NCBI RefSeq assembly: GCF_038024875.1 | Contig: NZ_CP136136.1 | Span: 4,836,001-4,900,000 of the forward strand | Direction of reading: 5' to 3' | DNA length: 64,000 nucleotides | From: Gordonia rubripertincta | GTDB taxonomy: Bacteria; Actinomycetota; Actinomycetes; Mycobacteriales; Mycobacteriaceae | Shown here: positions 25,814 to 33,977 of the stretch, piece by piece | How positions within the stretch are numbered: position 1 is the first letter of the stretch | Layout: each line of letters starts with the position of its first letter | Position numbers and translations under genes: made by a program | The notes under the pieces: generated by a model | Told to the model about the DNA's origin: nothing | Databases searched by the model: none | The model's input: only the letters and a program-made list of their open reading frames with translations

Positions 25814-27630
25814 CGGGGGTCACCTCCCTGCTGCTGAGTCATGCCGACGAGACCTTGGGACTGCTTGCCCGGTGACCGCGACCGGGAGGACGCGCCCTGT
25901 TGTTGCTGTTGGGTCTGGGTGTGCACCGGGTCGGGGGCATTGTCGGCGGGCCGGGCCGCGGCGACGCCACTGGTGGTGACCACCTTCGCGCCGGAGAGTT
26001 CGCGTTCGGCCTCCGACGTCCGGCTGGCGAGCACCCAGGTGTCCTTGGAACCACCTCCCTGGCTGGAGTTCACCACCAACGATCCCTCCGGCAGGGCGAC
26101 GCGAGTGAGGCCACCGGGCAGGACCCAGACCGACTCGCCGTCATTGACGGCGAACGGACGCAGGTCGACGTGACGGGGGCGGATCTCGTTGCCGATCTTC
26201 GTCGGCACCGTCGACAGCTGCACGACGGGTTGTGCGATCCAGCCGCGCGGGTCGTTACGCACCTTGCGGGCCAGGGTGTCCAGCTCCGCCTTGGTGGCCT
26301 CGGGCCCGAAGACGATTCCGTATCCACCCGATCCCTCAACGGGTTTCACGACGAGCTCGTCGATGCGGTCGAGGACCTCCTCGCACTCCTCGGGAAGCCA
26401 GCAGCGCAGGGTGTCGACGTTCTGCAGACTCGGCTTCTCACCGAGGTAGTACTCGATGATCTCCGGGACGTAGGTGTAGATCAGCTTGTCGTCGCCGACG
26501 CCGTTGCCGACCGCGCTCGAGATGACCACGTTGCCGGCGCGGGCCGCATTGAGCAGTCCGGCGACACCCAGCATCGAATCGGGGCGGAACTGCATCGGGT
26601 CGAGGAAGTCGTCGTCGATGCGGCGGTAGATGACGTCGACGCGTTGTTCGCCCTCGGTGGTGCGCATGTAGACGACGTTGTCGCGGCAGAACAGATCTCG
26701 ACCCTCGACGAGCTCGACGCCCATCAGGCGTGCGAGGAGCGAGTGTTCGAAGTACGCGGAGTTCGCCACGCCCGGGGTGAGCACGACGATGTTCGGGTCG
26801 GCCTCGTTGAACGCCGCCGACGCCCGCAGGGCACGCAGCAGGTGGCTCGGATAGTCGGCGACCGCACGGACGCGGTGCTTGGAGAAGAGATCAGGGAACA
26901 CGCGAGCCATCGCACGGCGGTTCTCGAGCACGTACGAGACACCAGACGGCGACCGCAGGTTGTCCTCGAGGACCCGGAAGTCACCGTTCTCGTCACGGAT
27001 CAGGTCGATTCCGGCGACGTGGATGCGAACGCCGTTGGGCGGCCGGATGTTTGCGGCCTGCCGGTGGAAATGCTCACAGGAGTGGACGAGCCGCTTCGGC
27101 AGCACGCCGTCGCGCAGGATCTCCTGCTCGCCGTAGATGTCGTCGAGGAACAGCTCGAGGGCCTGCACCCGCTGGGTGATACCCGCTTCGAGTTTGCTCC
27201 ATTCACCGGCCGAGATCACGCGCGGCACAACGTCCAACGGGAAGGGGCGTTCCTTGCCGGACAGCGAGAAGGTCACACCCTGATCGAGGTACGCGCGGCC
27301 CAGGGCCTCGACGCGGGCCTCGACCAGGTCGGACGAGTCCTCGTCCGCCATCGCCTTGTAGATGCCGCGATAAGGGGTGCGCACATCCCCCGAGGCATCG
27401 AACATCTCGTCAAATGCCTTGCCGTACGGGCCTTTTGAGTACCCGCCGAAGTTCCCGGTGAAGTTCTCTTCACCGCTCGACTTGCCGGACCTGCCTCCCG
27501 ACCCCGAACTCTTCGACGATCCGGAGCGGCCCGAGGCCGCCTTCCCGGACGAGCTCGACGTCGTTGTCTTCGCGGATGCGGACTTACGCGCCACCTTCTT
27601 GGCGGGCGTACTTGTCGATGCGGGGGTCAT
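25810..27630 (-). CDS. Circularly permuted ATP-grasp protein (DUF404/DUF407)
   Basis: Predicted peptide ligase of 606 residues. Residues 1-50 are low-complexity Ser/Gly/Lys-rich (PAKKVARKSASAKTTTSSSS), then the permuted ATP-grasp core: VHIAGIDLIRDENG-like, VLEDNLRSPSGVSYVLENR, VIYRRIDDDFLDP, VVKPVEGSGGYGIVFGP and WIAQPVVQLSTVPT. The nucleotide- and Mg-binding positions look intact. The C-terminus has a Gln tract (TQTQQQQQ) and another low-complexity tail. ATG 27630 is the first start in a frame that otherwise extends without homology. Heads the operon with alpha-E and transglutaminase; substrate unknown. Confidence 0.9.
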   Translation of the reverse strand: MTPASTSTPAKKVARKSASAKTTTSSSSGKAASGRSGSSKSSGSGGRSGKSSGEENFTGNFGGYSKGPYGKAFDEMFDASGDVRTPYRGIYKAMADEDSSDLVEARVEALGRAYLDQGVTFSLSGKERPFPLDVVPRVISAGEWSKLEAGITQRVQALELFLDDIYGEQEILRDGVLPKRLVHSCEHFHRQAANIRPPNGVRIHVAGIDLIRDENGDFRVLEDNLRSPSGVSYVLENRRAMARVFPDLFSKHRVRAVADYPSHLLRALRASAAFNEADPNIVVLTPGVANSAYFEHSLLARLMGVELVEGRDLFCRDNVVYMRTTEGEQRVDVIYRRIDDDFLDPMQFRPDSMLGVAGLLNAARAGNVVISSAVGNGVGDDKLIYTYVPEIIEYYLGEKPSLQNVDTLRCWLPEECEEVLDRIDELVVKPVEGSGGYGIVFGPEATKAELDTLARKVRNDPRGWIAQPVVQLSTVPTKIGNEIRPRHVDLRPFAVNDGESVWVLPGGLTRVALPEGSLVVNSSQGGGSKDTWVLASRTSEAERELSGAKVVTTSGVAAARPADNAPDPVHTQTQQQQQGASSRSRSPGKQSQGLVGMTQQQGGDPR

Positions 27631-27709
27631 AAATTGCCATGGTGCCGCATAACCGCGAAATCGGCACGACGGTTGGCAGACCGTGTCGTGCGCACTGCGC
27701 GCCGGCGCC

Positions 27710-28864
27710 TCAGAGCGAGCGTCGCATCGCGAGGGCGCGGCGCTTGACCCGCCGCAGGACATTGGCTGCGCGCGTCTTCACCGGCGGTCCGACCTTGGGC
27801 AGCGGAGCGGCGAGGACCATCGAGGCGATCGTGTCGAGAGCCACGTCGAGCACCTCCCGGTCGGACGGCATCGGCGCGTCGGCGGCGGCACCGTCCGGCG
27901 ACACGTCGAGGTCGGCAAGGTCACCCGCTACGTCGTATCCCGCGCTGCGTACGGCCTCCACCATCGTGGCCGCCTGCGCGGCGGCCCACTGCCGGTGCTT
28001 GACCGTCAACCCCTGGGGTGCGCCCGAGCGTGCCTCGAACAGGATCTCGCCGATCACCTGCCCCTTGATGATGCGTTCGTAGCGGCGCCATTCGATGGTC
28101 TCCGGCTGCAGGCGCTGGTTCAGACCGCGGAGGAACTCGGCCTGCGACGCCGACAGCGAACTGTTGAGGCTGGGCACCGGGATGTTCAACGGTGCCGGGT
28201 CGACCTCCATCACGCGGAGGAAGCGATCCCAGAGGCCGTCACCCGGCTCCGGACGACCGCGCGGCACGGTCACCACGTGGACGCGTTCGGGTCCGACGAA
28301 CTTCGCCCACTTCGCGAGGATGCCGACGTGGTTCTGGAACTCCCAGAACGGTTCGTCCTCGACAAGCGGACCGGCACCGTCTGCGGACGCCTCGCCCACC
28401 GCGTTCGACTCGGCCGCGAACGCGACCGCGTCCACGAACTCGTCGAAGGAGGCACGGCGCTGGTTCTTGACGTTCTCCTGCCAGACCGACGGGAGCTGGC
28501 GGGCGAGGTCGCGCACGGTCGCGATGACGTGGACCTCGTCGGCGAACGACAGATCGGCCACAAGCCGCTCGATCTGGTCGTTCGTCGCGGTGCTGTAGAG
28601 CTCATGCGACAGCAGCGAGGTCTGCGGCCAGGCCCGCATCTGCCCGAGCAGTTTGGGCCACACCCCGGAGAAGGCCGGGTCGGCCCAGTCGAGGTAGCGC
28701 TCCGGCTGGAGGTGGACGGCGGCGTGGAAGTGATCGGAGATCACATTGCCCGGGTAGAGCAACCCTGACGTCTGTAACGCCAGGTCACGGTTGCGCCAGA
28801 GTCGATCCTGCAGGTGCGTTGTGCCGGTCTTGGGAAGGCCGATGTGTACGTAAACGACGGACAT
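27710..28864 (-). CDS. Sulfotransferase-like P-loop protein
   Basis: A 384-residue protein starting MSVVYVHIGLPKTGTTHLQD, the 5'-phosphosulfate-binding loop (PKTGTT) of PAPS-dependent sulfotransferases. VHVIATVRDLARQLPSVWQE resembles the 3'-phosphate-binding strand-helix (RDP-type). The C-terminal region is basic (VKTRAANVLRRVKRRALAMR). It could sulfate a lipid, glycan or small molecule; the acceptor is unknown. It needs PAPS, yet the CysN of this window has no kinase domain. No partner gene is adjacent. It separates the ATP-grasp operon from rpsT, neighbours in mycobacteria, so it appears to be an accessory insertion. Confidence 0.75.
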   Translation of the reverse strand: MSVVYVHIGLPKTGTTHLQDRLWRNRDLALQTSGLLYPGNVISDHFHAAVHLQPERYLDWADPAFSGVWPKLLGQMRAWPQTSLLSHELYSTATNDQIERLVADLSFADEVHVIATVRDLARQLPSVWQENVKNQRRASFDEFVDAVAFAAESNAVGEASADGAGPLVEDEPFWEFQNHVGILAKWAKFVGPERVHVVTVPRGRPEPGDGLWDRFLRVMEVDPAPLNIPVPSLNSSLSASQAEFLRGLNQRLQPETIEWRRYERIIKGQVIGEILFEARSGAPQGLTVKHRQWAAAQAATMVEAVRSAGYDVAGDLADLDVSPDGAAADAPMPSDREVLDVALDTIASMVLAAPLPKVGPPVKTRAANVLRRVKRRALAMRRSL

Positions 28865-28931
28865 GATGACTCGAGCCTAGACTTTTGCCCACGATGATTC
28901 TTTTCGGCGCGCATCGGCCCGCCGACGGATT

Positions 28932-28960
28932 TTGGGCTGACTGATCCCGGCTGGTAATGT
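28932..28960 (+). promoter_or_regulatory. Probable rpsT promoter
   Basis: TTGGGC (28932-28937), 17-bp spacer, TAATGT (28955-28960): a good sigma-A-type match. It would give an untranslated leader of about 125 nt before rpsT, long enough for autoregulation as seen for r-protein genes elsewhere. Confidence 0.5.
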
Positions 28961-29092
28961 TGTCCGCTGTTGCGGTGACGCCGTGAAGATCCTTCACGCG
29001 CCGACGCCGCGCGGTGCGAGTTCGGGCCAACCGGTCCGCCGCCCGACCAGAACAGACCGACATATCCACCAGCAACGACAGAGGTAACACGC

Positions 29093-29353
29093 GTGGCGAA
29101 CATCAAGTCTCAGATCAAGCGCAACCGCACCAACGAGAAGAACCGGCAGCGCAACGTGTCGGTGAAGTCGGCACTGCGTACCTCGATCCGAAGCTTCCGC
29201 GAGGCCGTCGAGGCCGGCGACAAGGACAAGGCCACCGAGCTCGGCCAGGCCGCGAGCCGCAAGCTCGACAAGGCCGCCAGCAAGGGTGTCATCCACGCGA
29301 ACCAGGCCGCCAACAAGAAGTCGGCCATCGCTCTCGCGGTCAACAAGCTCTGA
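29093..29353 (+). CDS. rpsT: 30S ribosomal protein S20
   Basis: Small-subunit protein that binds 16S rRNA. The 86 residues open with MANIKSQIKRNRTNEKNRQR, the classic S20 start, and are lysine/arginine-rich and helical throughout. The start is GTG 29093 with GAGGT eight bases upstream. It is monocistronic, with its own promoter and terminator, and converges on holA as in mycobacteria. Confidence 0.97.
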   Translation: MANIKSQIKRNRTNEKNRQRNVSVKSALRTSIRSFREAVEAGDKDKATELGQAASRKLDKAASKGVIHANQAANKKSAIALAVNKL

Positions 29354-29415
29354 GCTGACCCACCCCGACCCCCGGGTCGTCCCGGCGCATAGCGCGCCGC
29401 CATATGTTCATACTC

Positions 29416-29458
29416 ACGATCACCCCGGCAGCATCCACGCGGTTGCCGGGGTGATCGT
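29416..29458. terminator. rpsT/holA bidirectional terminator
   Basis: Perfect 15-bp stem, arms 29416-29430 and 29444-29458, around a 13-nt loop; followed on the plus strand by a T-rich stretch (GTTCTTCTCTG). It sits between rpsT and the convergent holA. Confidence 0.9.
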
Positions 29459-29581
29459 CGTTCTTCTCTGCTGATAGATACCGCCCGCCCGGCCGCGCGC
29501 GGTTGAGTCGCTCCCGCCGATCCACTGAAAGAGACTCAGACAGTCGGCACTAGGTGTCGCCTGGCGATACCCAGTGCCGGC

Positions 29582-30550
29582 TCAGCTCCGGCGTCGACCG
29601 TCCGGCCGGAGATCCGCGACGGCCGCGACGGCGTGGGTCAGCGCATAGTCGGCGTCTGCCGCCTGTCCTTTGACGTCGCCGTTCAGCTTGGCGACGACGC
29701 CGACCGCGCGGGCGATCGACTCCGAATCCCAGGCCTTGGCCTTCGCCTGGACGGCCTTGACCCGGTTGGGCGGCATGCCGAGTTCGGAGGCGGCGGCGAA
29801 GTGGTCGATCGAACCCATCGGGCGGATGCGGGCGATGGCGTGAACGGCCTCGGCGAGGGCGTCGGCCAGGAGGACGCGCGGCACGCCGTGGTGCATCGCC
29901 CAGGCCAGCGACTCGAGCGCACCCGCGCGATCGCCCAGGACCGCCTTGTCGGCGACCTCGAAGCCGGTCACCTCGGACCGGCCCTGGTAGTACAGCTGCA
30001 CGCTCTCGCGGTTCACCTTGCCGCCGGTGTCGGCGACAAGCTGGGCGCATGCGGCAGCCAGTTCACGCAGTTCCGAACCCACACTCTCGACGACCTGCTC
30101 GACGACGTCGGCGCTGACCTTCACGCCCAGCGAGCGGAACTCATTGCGGACGAAGGTCATTCGGTCCGATGCCCACTTCGGTGCGGTGGTCGCGTGCTCG
30201 ACGGCACCGGACTTCTTCAACGCCGGAACCATCGACTTTGCGCGACCGCCACCAGAGTGGATCACCATCAGCGTGATGCCGTCGGGCAGGGATGTGGCCG
30301 TCGCCGCGATGAGCGCAGCCGGCTCCTTGCCTGCCTCTGCCGCCGCTTCGATGACGACGACGCGTTCCTCGGCGAACAGCGACGGGCTGAGCAGCTCGGC
30401 GAGCTCGTGCTCGCTGACGTCACCGGCACGCACCCGGGTCACCGGGACCTGGGTGCCCGCTTCCTTCGACGTCGCCTCGGCGACCGCGGAGATCACCCGG
30501 CCGGTCAGGAAGTCGTCGTCTCCGAGGAGCAGGTGCAGGCGATCGGTCAC
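29582..30550 (-). CDS. holA: DNA polymerase III subunit delta
   Basis: Clamp-loader subunit that opens the beta sliding clamp. The 322 residues include LHLLLGDDDFLTGRVI at the start (an AAA+-like domain that lacks functional Walker A), PSLFAEERVVVIEAA (clamp-binding region) and a C-terminal helical collar domain (GMPPNRVKAVQAKAKAWD). GTG 30550 begins the conserved protein; the frame extends upstream without homology. In mycobacteria it follows comEC directly (from memory Rv2413c-Rv2414c); here about 3.4 kb of other genes intervene. Confidence 0.92.
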   Translation of the reverse strand: MTDRLHLLLGDDDFLTGRVISAVAEATSKEAGTQVPVTRVRAGDVSEHELAELLSPSLFAEERVVVIEAAAEAGKEPAALIAATATSLPDGITLMVIHSGGGRAKSMVPALKKSGAVEHATTAPKWASDRMTFVRNEFRSLGVKVSADVVEQVVESVGSELRELAAACAQLVADTGGKVNRESVQLYYQGRSEVTGFEVADKAVLGDRAGALESLAWAMHHGVPRVLLADALAEAVHAIARIRPMGSIDHFAAASELGMPPNRVKAVQAKAKAWDSESIARAVGVVAKLNGDVKGQAADADYALTHAVAAVADLRPDGRRRS

Positions 30551-30626
30551 CCGCTCATCGTGCCAGATCGGGCGGACATATCTGCGGGGGCTACCGCGAC
30601 GCGCACTCGGCTCGACCCTGCACTGA

Positions 30627-30715
30627 AAAGCGCCCCTCGGATCGGCCCTGTGCGACGGTGCCGACGACATATCGTCAGCCATTGTCCTCTGGAGGGTGCA
30701 TCCCAGGGGCGCTTT
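30627..30715. repeat. Long-loop inverted repeat between holA and HD-GYP gene
   Basis: Perfect 11-bp arms, AAAGCGCCCCT at 30627-30637 and AGGGGCGCTTT at 30705-30715, enclose 67 nt that itself contains a small GACGA...TCGTC hairpin near 30663-30676. No gene is seen in the 198-bp gap. It may be a terminator for the HD-GYP gene or a structured leader for holA. Confidence 0.45.
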
Positions 30716-30748
30716 CCGGGGGCTTTTCGCGGAGCTCGGACCGGCCCC

Positions 30749-32317
30749 TCACCCCGACCCCGCGAGCCCGTTCTCCAGCGCGTACAGGCTGGCACCCACC
30801 CGGTTCGACGCCCCGATCTTCGTGTACGTCCGCTCGACGTGGTTGCGGACCGTCTTCTCGCTCAGGACGAGCTTCGACGCGATGTCCCGGTTGGACAACC
30901 CGCGCGCGACGAGTCCGAGGATCTCCCGCTCCCGGGGCGTGAGCGCGTCGGTGCGTCGTGTGCGTGTCCGTGCGTGACCCGCAGCGACGAGGACGGCCGC
31001 TACGCAGTCGGCGTCGAGTTCTCCGCGATGGGCGCGGCGCTTCAACCGCGCGGCCGCCTCCTCCGCTGACATCGCCTCCCGATATGGCCGCGGCTCGACC
31101 GCCGACCGATAGGCGACGGCGGCACCGAGAATGCGCTCCGGTTGCCCGAGCGCCGACCCGCTGAGCCCCAGCGGGTAGCCGGTGCCGTCGAGGTGCTCGT
31201 GGTGGGTCCGGCCGATGCGCGCCACGTCCCGGAGCCCCGGGATGCGCGTGAGGACGCGGTCGGTGAGATACGGGTGCATCCGAACGCGCTCCCACTCCGC
31301 CGCGGTGAGGTCGCCGGCCTTCGACCAGATCTGGTTCGACACCCCGATCCGCCCGACATCATGGAGACAGCCCGCACGACGGGTCGCGTCGATCTCCGAC
31401 CGCTCGAGACCGAGGTGCCCCGCAGCCGACTCGGCGAGCGCCGACACTGCGCGTGAATGACCCAGCGCGAAGGGACATTTCAGGTCGACGAAGTCACCGA
31501 TGGCAAGCAGTAGGTGGTCGAGCCCCGGATCGTCGAGGCGCAACTCTGCGTCGGGCGCGATGGCCAGCGCCAGTTCCCACGGATCGTCGGAGTCGGCCGG
31601 GAACAGCCCAGCGGGATCGTCGGCGAACGCATCGACGACGTCTGGGTCGAAGTGCCCTCCCCGACGACTCCGCGCCATCGCGATTGCTCCGTCGACGCCG
31701 TACGTGCGCTGGTGGACCTCGGCCATGTCGGCAAGCTGCGCCACCCGCATCTCGATCGGGATCTCCGCGCCCGGCACCCCGCCGGGGAGGCCTCCCCCGT
31801 CGAATCGCTCGAAGGTGTACGTGATCGCCTGCTCGACGTCGGGACCCAGTCCGATGTGGCCGGCCAGGGCAGCCGCCGACATACAGTGCGAGTGCACCAG
31901 TGCCGCGAAGTTGCCGCGCGAATCCCGGAAGAGTTCGGCCATGGTCTTCACACGATGCGGAAGTGATTCTCCGCGACCGAGATTGCCGACGAGGAAACGC
32001 AGGTACGGGAGTCCCGACCAGTCGACGAGATAGGCATCGCGGCGCACCGCGATGTCGTCGCCGAACCAGCGCGCGTATTCGGCGGAGTCGGCGTGACAGC
32101 CGATCCACATGACGAGCGTCGCGTAGTAGACGGTGTCCTGCTGCGATCGGTCGAGCCCGAGGCGGCGCGCCAGTCGTGTGGCGATGACCGCCGACCGCAG
32201 CATGTGCTCGGCGGGCTGGCCAAGCCCGAGGTCGATGGCGACCGACAGGCCGGCCAGCACCTCGACGCGACGTGGCAGCACCGTCTGCGGGCTCATGGCG
32301 TTCATTGTCGCGCTCAT
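30749..32317 (-). CDS. HD-GYP phosphodiesterase-like protein with LuxR HTH
   Basis: Regulator of 522 residues that couples a phosphohydrolase domain to DNA binding. Residues ~1-250 look like a degenerate HD-GYP copy (FERFDGGGLPGG but no catalytic HD). A second copy is intact: H319-D320 in CLHDVGRIGVSN and the GYP motif HHEHLDGTGYPLGLSG. The last ~65 residues form a LuxR-type helix-turn-helix (LTPREREILGLVARGLSNRD). Cyclic-di-GMP or another nucleotide could be the ligand or substrate; not established. ATG 32317 is likely; ATG 32305 and 32296 are alternatives. It lies 11 bp after the natural end of the upstream methyltransferase, with which the frame is continuous because of a frameshift there. 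Confidence 0.85.
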   Translation of the reverse strand: MSATMNAMSPQTVLPRRVEVLAGLSVAIDLGLGQPAEHMLRSAVIATRLARRLGLDRSQQDTVYYATLVMWIGCHADSAEYARWFGDDIAVRRDAYLVDWSGLPYLRFLVGNLGRGESLPHRVKTMAELFRDSRGNFAALVHSHCMSAAALAGHIGLGPDVEQAITYTFERFDGGGLPGGVPGAEIPIEMRVAQLADMAEVHQRTYGVDGAIAMARSRRGGHFDPDVVDAFADDPAGLFPADSDDPWELALAIAPDAELRLDDPGLDHLLLAIGDFVDLKCPFALGHSRAVSALAESAAGHLGLERSEIDATRRAGCLHDVGRIGVSNQIWSKAGDLTAAEWERVRMHPYLTDRVLTRIPGLRDVARIGRTHHEHLDGTGYPLGLSGSALGQPERILGAAVAYRSAVEPRPYREAMSAEEAAARLKRRAHRGELDADCVAAVLVAAGHARTRTRRTDALTPREREILGLVARGLSNRDIASKLVLSEKTVRNHVERTYTKIGASNRVGASLYALENGLAGSG

Positions 32318-32328
32318 CGCCTCGGGTG

Positions 32329-33175
32329 TCAGCCGACCTGTGCGTGCGCCCGTGATGACGCTCGACGCGTACGTAGCCCGGGCACCAGCATCGGGACGCG
32401 ACGTCGATACTCGACGTAGTCCGTCCCGAACGCCCGGATCAGGTCCCGTTCCTCGAGGTGGGTGCCGACGAAGATGTATGACGTTGTCGCGCAGGCGAAC
32501 ACCAGATGCCCGACGGTCATGGTCGGCGCCACCCCAGAATGCGATGACGAAGCCCAGGTAGATCGGATGGCGCACGATCCCGTACCAGAGGGGCGTGATG
32601 AACCGATACGGCGGAAGCGGTCGCCGGCGTGCGCTGGCGACCACCTGACGCAGACCGAACAGATCGAAGTGGTTGATGAGGAGCGTCGAGGTCAGGACGA
32701 GAATCCAGCCGAACAACGCCGCCGCGACGAGAACCCACCGCAGTGCAGGCGTGGACACGTCCCAGACTGTCGTGGGGATCGGATGCCACCACCAGAGCAG
32801 AGCTGCCAGGCACATGGTCGCCGCCAGGACGTATGTGCTGCGCTCGATCGGTTGGGGCACGAGCCGCGTCCACTGTCGTTTGAATCCGTCGCGCGCCATG
32901 ACGCTGTGCTGGGCGGCGAACAGTGTCAGCAATCCGACGTCGATCGTCAGCGCGGTGACCACTCCCGCCGACGCCCCGCCACGATCGATGGTCCGCCGCA
33001 CGACCTCGACGCCGCCGACGACGATCGAGGCGTTCTCGACGAACGCGATCGCCCACAGGAACACCGCCAGGAAGACGACGTAGGCCACCACCCCGTAGAC
33101 GAGGTAGACAGTGCGGGTGAGAAGGGTTGTCGCCGAGGCGGTGTCCGCTGGTGACGGCGATTCTGTCGTGGTCAT
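32329..33175 (-). pseudogene. mddA: Methanethiol S-methyltransferase-like (MddA), frameshifted
   Basis: Membrane methyltransferase of the isoprenylcysteine-methyltransferase-like superfamily; MddA converts methanethiol to dimethylsulfide. Family segments are clear: NHFDLFGLRQVV, PLWYGIVRHPIYLGF (SAM site), then after a frame change TMTVGHLVFACATTSYIFVG and EERDLIRAFGTDYVEYRRRV. The break is at a run of four C (32532-32535, four G in the coding strand): dropping one base gives the uninterrupted FWVAPTMTVGHL expected for the family. As given, the frame runs on into the HD-GYP gene. It is a recent pseudogene, a sequencing error or a slippery site. ATG 33175 overlaps the upstream gene stop (ATGA). 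Confidence 0.8.
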
Positions 33176-33918
33176 GTCCGTACTCCGGTGTCGGTGAAAG
33201 CGTCCGTGGTGTCGTCTGCGACGGCGGGTGCGTCGAAGGCCGACCGGCCGACAAAGAACAGTCCGCGTTGCGGGAGTGGGATGTCGCCGATGCTGATCTG
33301 TTCGTCGAGGGGTGCGGGCGGACCGAATGTCTCATCCTCCAGCCACGCCCGGCTATCGACGACGCGCCAGACGTACAGCGGTGTTCCGCGGAACTGCGGC
33401 CCGTTGGGGGTTCGGGCGCACATGCGGATTCGGCCGGCGTGCAGCATGAGCGTCGCCATGGGGCCGATGGCGTGCAGCACGGTCCGGCTGCGCCACGCTG
33501 CGGTTGGCGTCGCACCACTCAGCGTGGTCATCAGCCGCGTCGCCGGCGACGAGGCCAGCTCGACTGTCCAGCGGAGGATGTCGCCCATAGTCACCTCGAA
33601 CGTCCGGTCGTCGGTCCAGCCGACGTTGATCGCTGGAACCCGTCTCGTGGTCGCGCCCGCACCGAAGTAGCGCGGGCAACTCTGATCGGGTTCGGTGGTG
33701 GTGTAAAGCGTCCAGTGTCCGCGTGGATCTCGATGCCAGACGGACCGGTACGCGGGTCCGATGGAACTGGCGACCATGTCGCGCAGAGCCAGATAGTGGC
33801 CTGACTCGAACGGCAGGCCCATGACGCCGTAGCCGGCGAATCGCTCGTCATCACCGGAGGCGAGCCGCGGGTGAGTGCGGGCTTCGGTGACGACCTCTCG
33901 GGGTGTCTGTGTGTTCAT
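33172..33918 (-). CDS. Hypothetical protein, 248 residues
   Basis: Not recognised. The protein is soluble and has no signal peptide. Notable stretches: GYGVMGLPFESGHYLALRDM, SVWHRDPRGHWTLYTT, INVGWTDDRTFEVTMGDIL and LPQRGLFFVGRSAFDAPA. The mix of short beta-like strands with WH/GW motifs suggests a compact beta-rich fold, but that is a guess. ATG 33918; the stop overlaps the mddA-like start (ATGA), so these genes and the HD-GYP regulator form one operon. All three are absent from the holA-comEC position in mycobacteria. Confidence 0.7.
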   Translation of the reverse strand: MNTQTPREVVTEARTHPRLASGDDERFAGYGVMGLPFESGHYLALRDMVASSIGPAYRSVWHRDPRGHWTLYTTTEPDQSCPRYFGAGATTRRVPAINVGWTDDRTFEVTMGDILRWTVELASSPATRLMTTLSGATPTAAWRSRTVLHAIGPMATLMLHAGRIRMCARTPNGPQFRGTPLYVWRVVDSRAWLEDETFGPPAPLDEQISIGDIPLPQRGLFFVGRSAFDAPAVADDTTDAFTDTGVRT

Positions 33919-33977
33919 GACCCCAGCGTCGTCCGCGACCCGTCTTACCCGCGTGGGGCATCTGCCTCATCTTCTCC

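Noticed and set aside
30749..33175. Single 808-residue fusion protein of methyltransferase and HD-GYP/LuxR
   Set aside because: The methyltransferase C-terminus continues in another frame after 32532 and a normal stop lies 11 bp before a good start for the regulator, so two genes with a frameshift explain it better.
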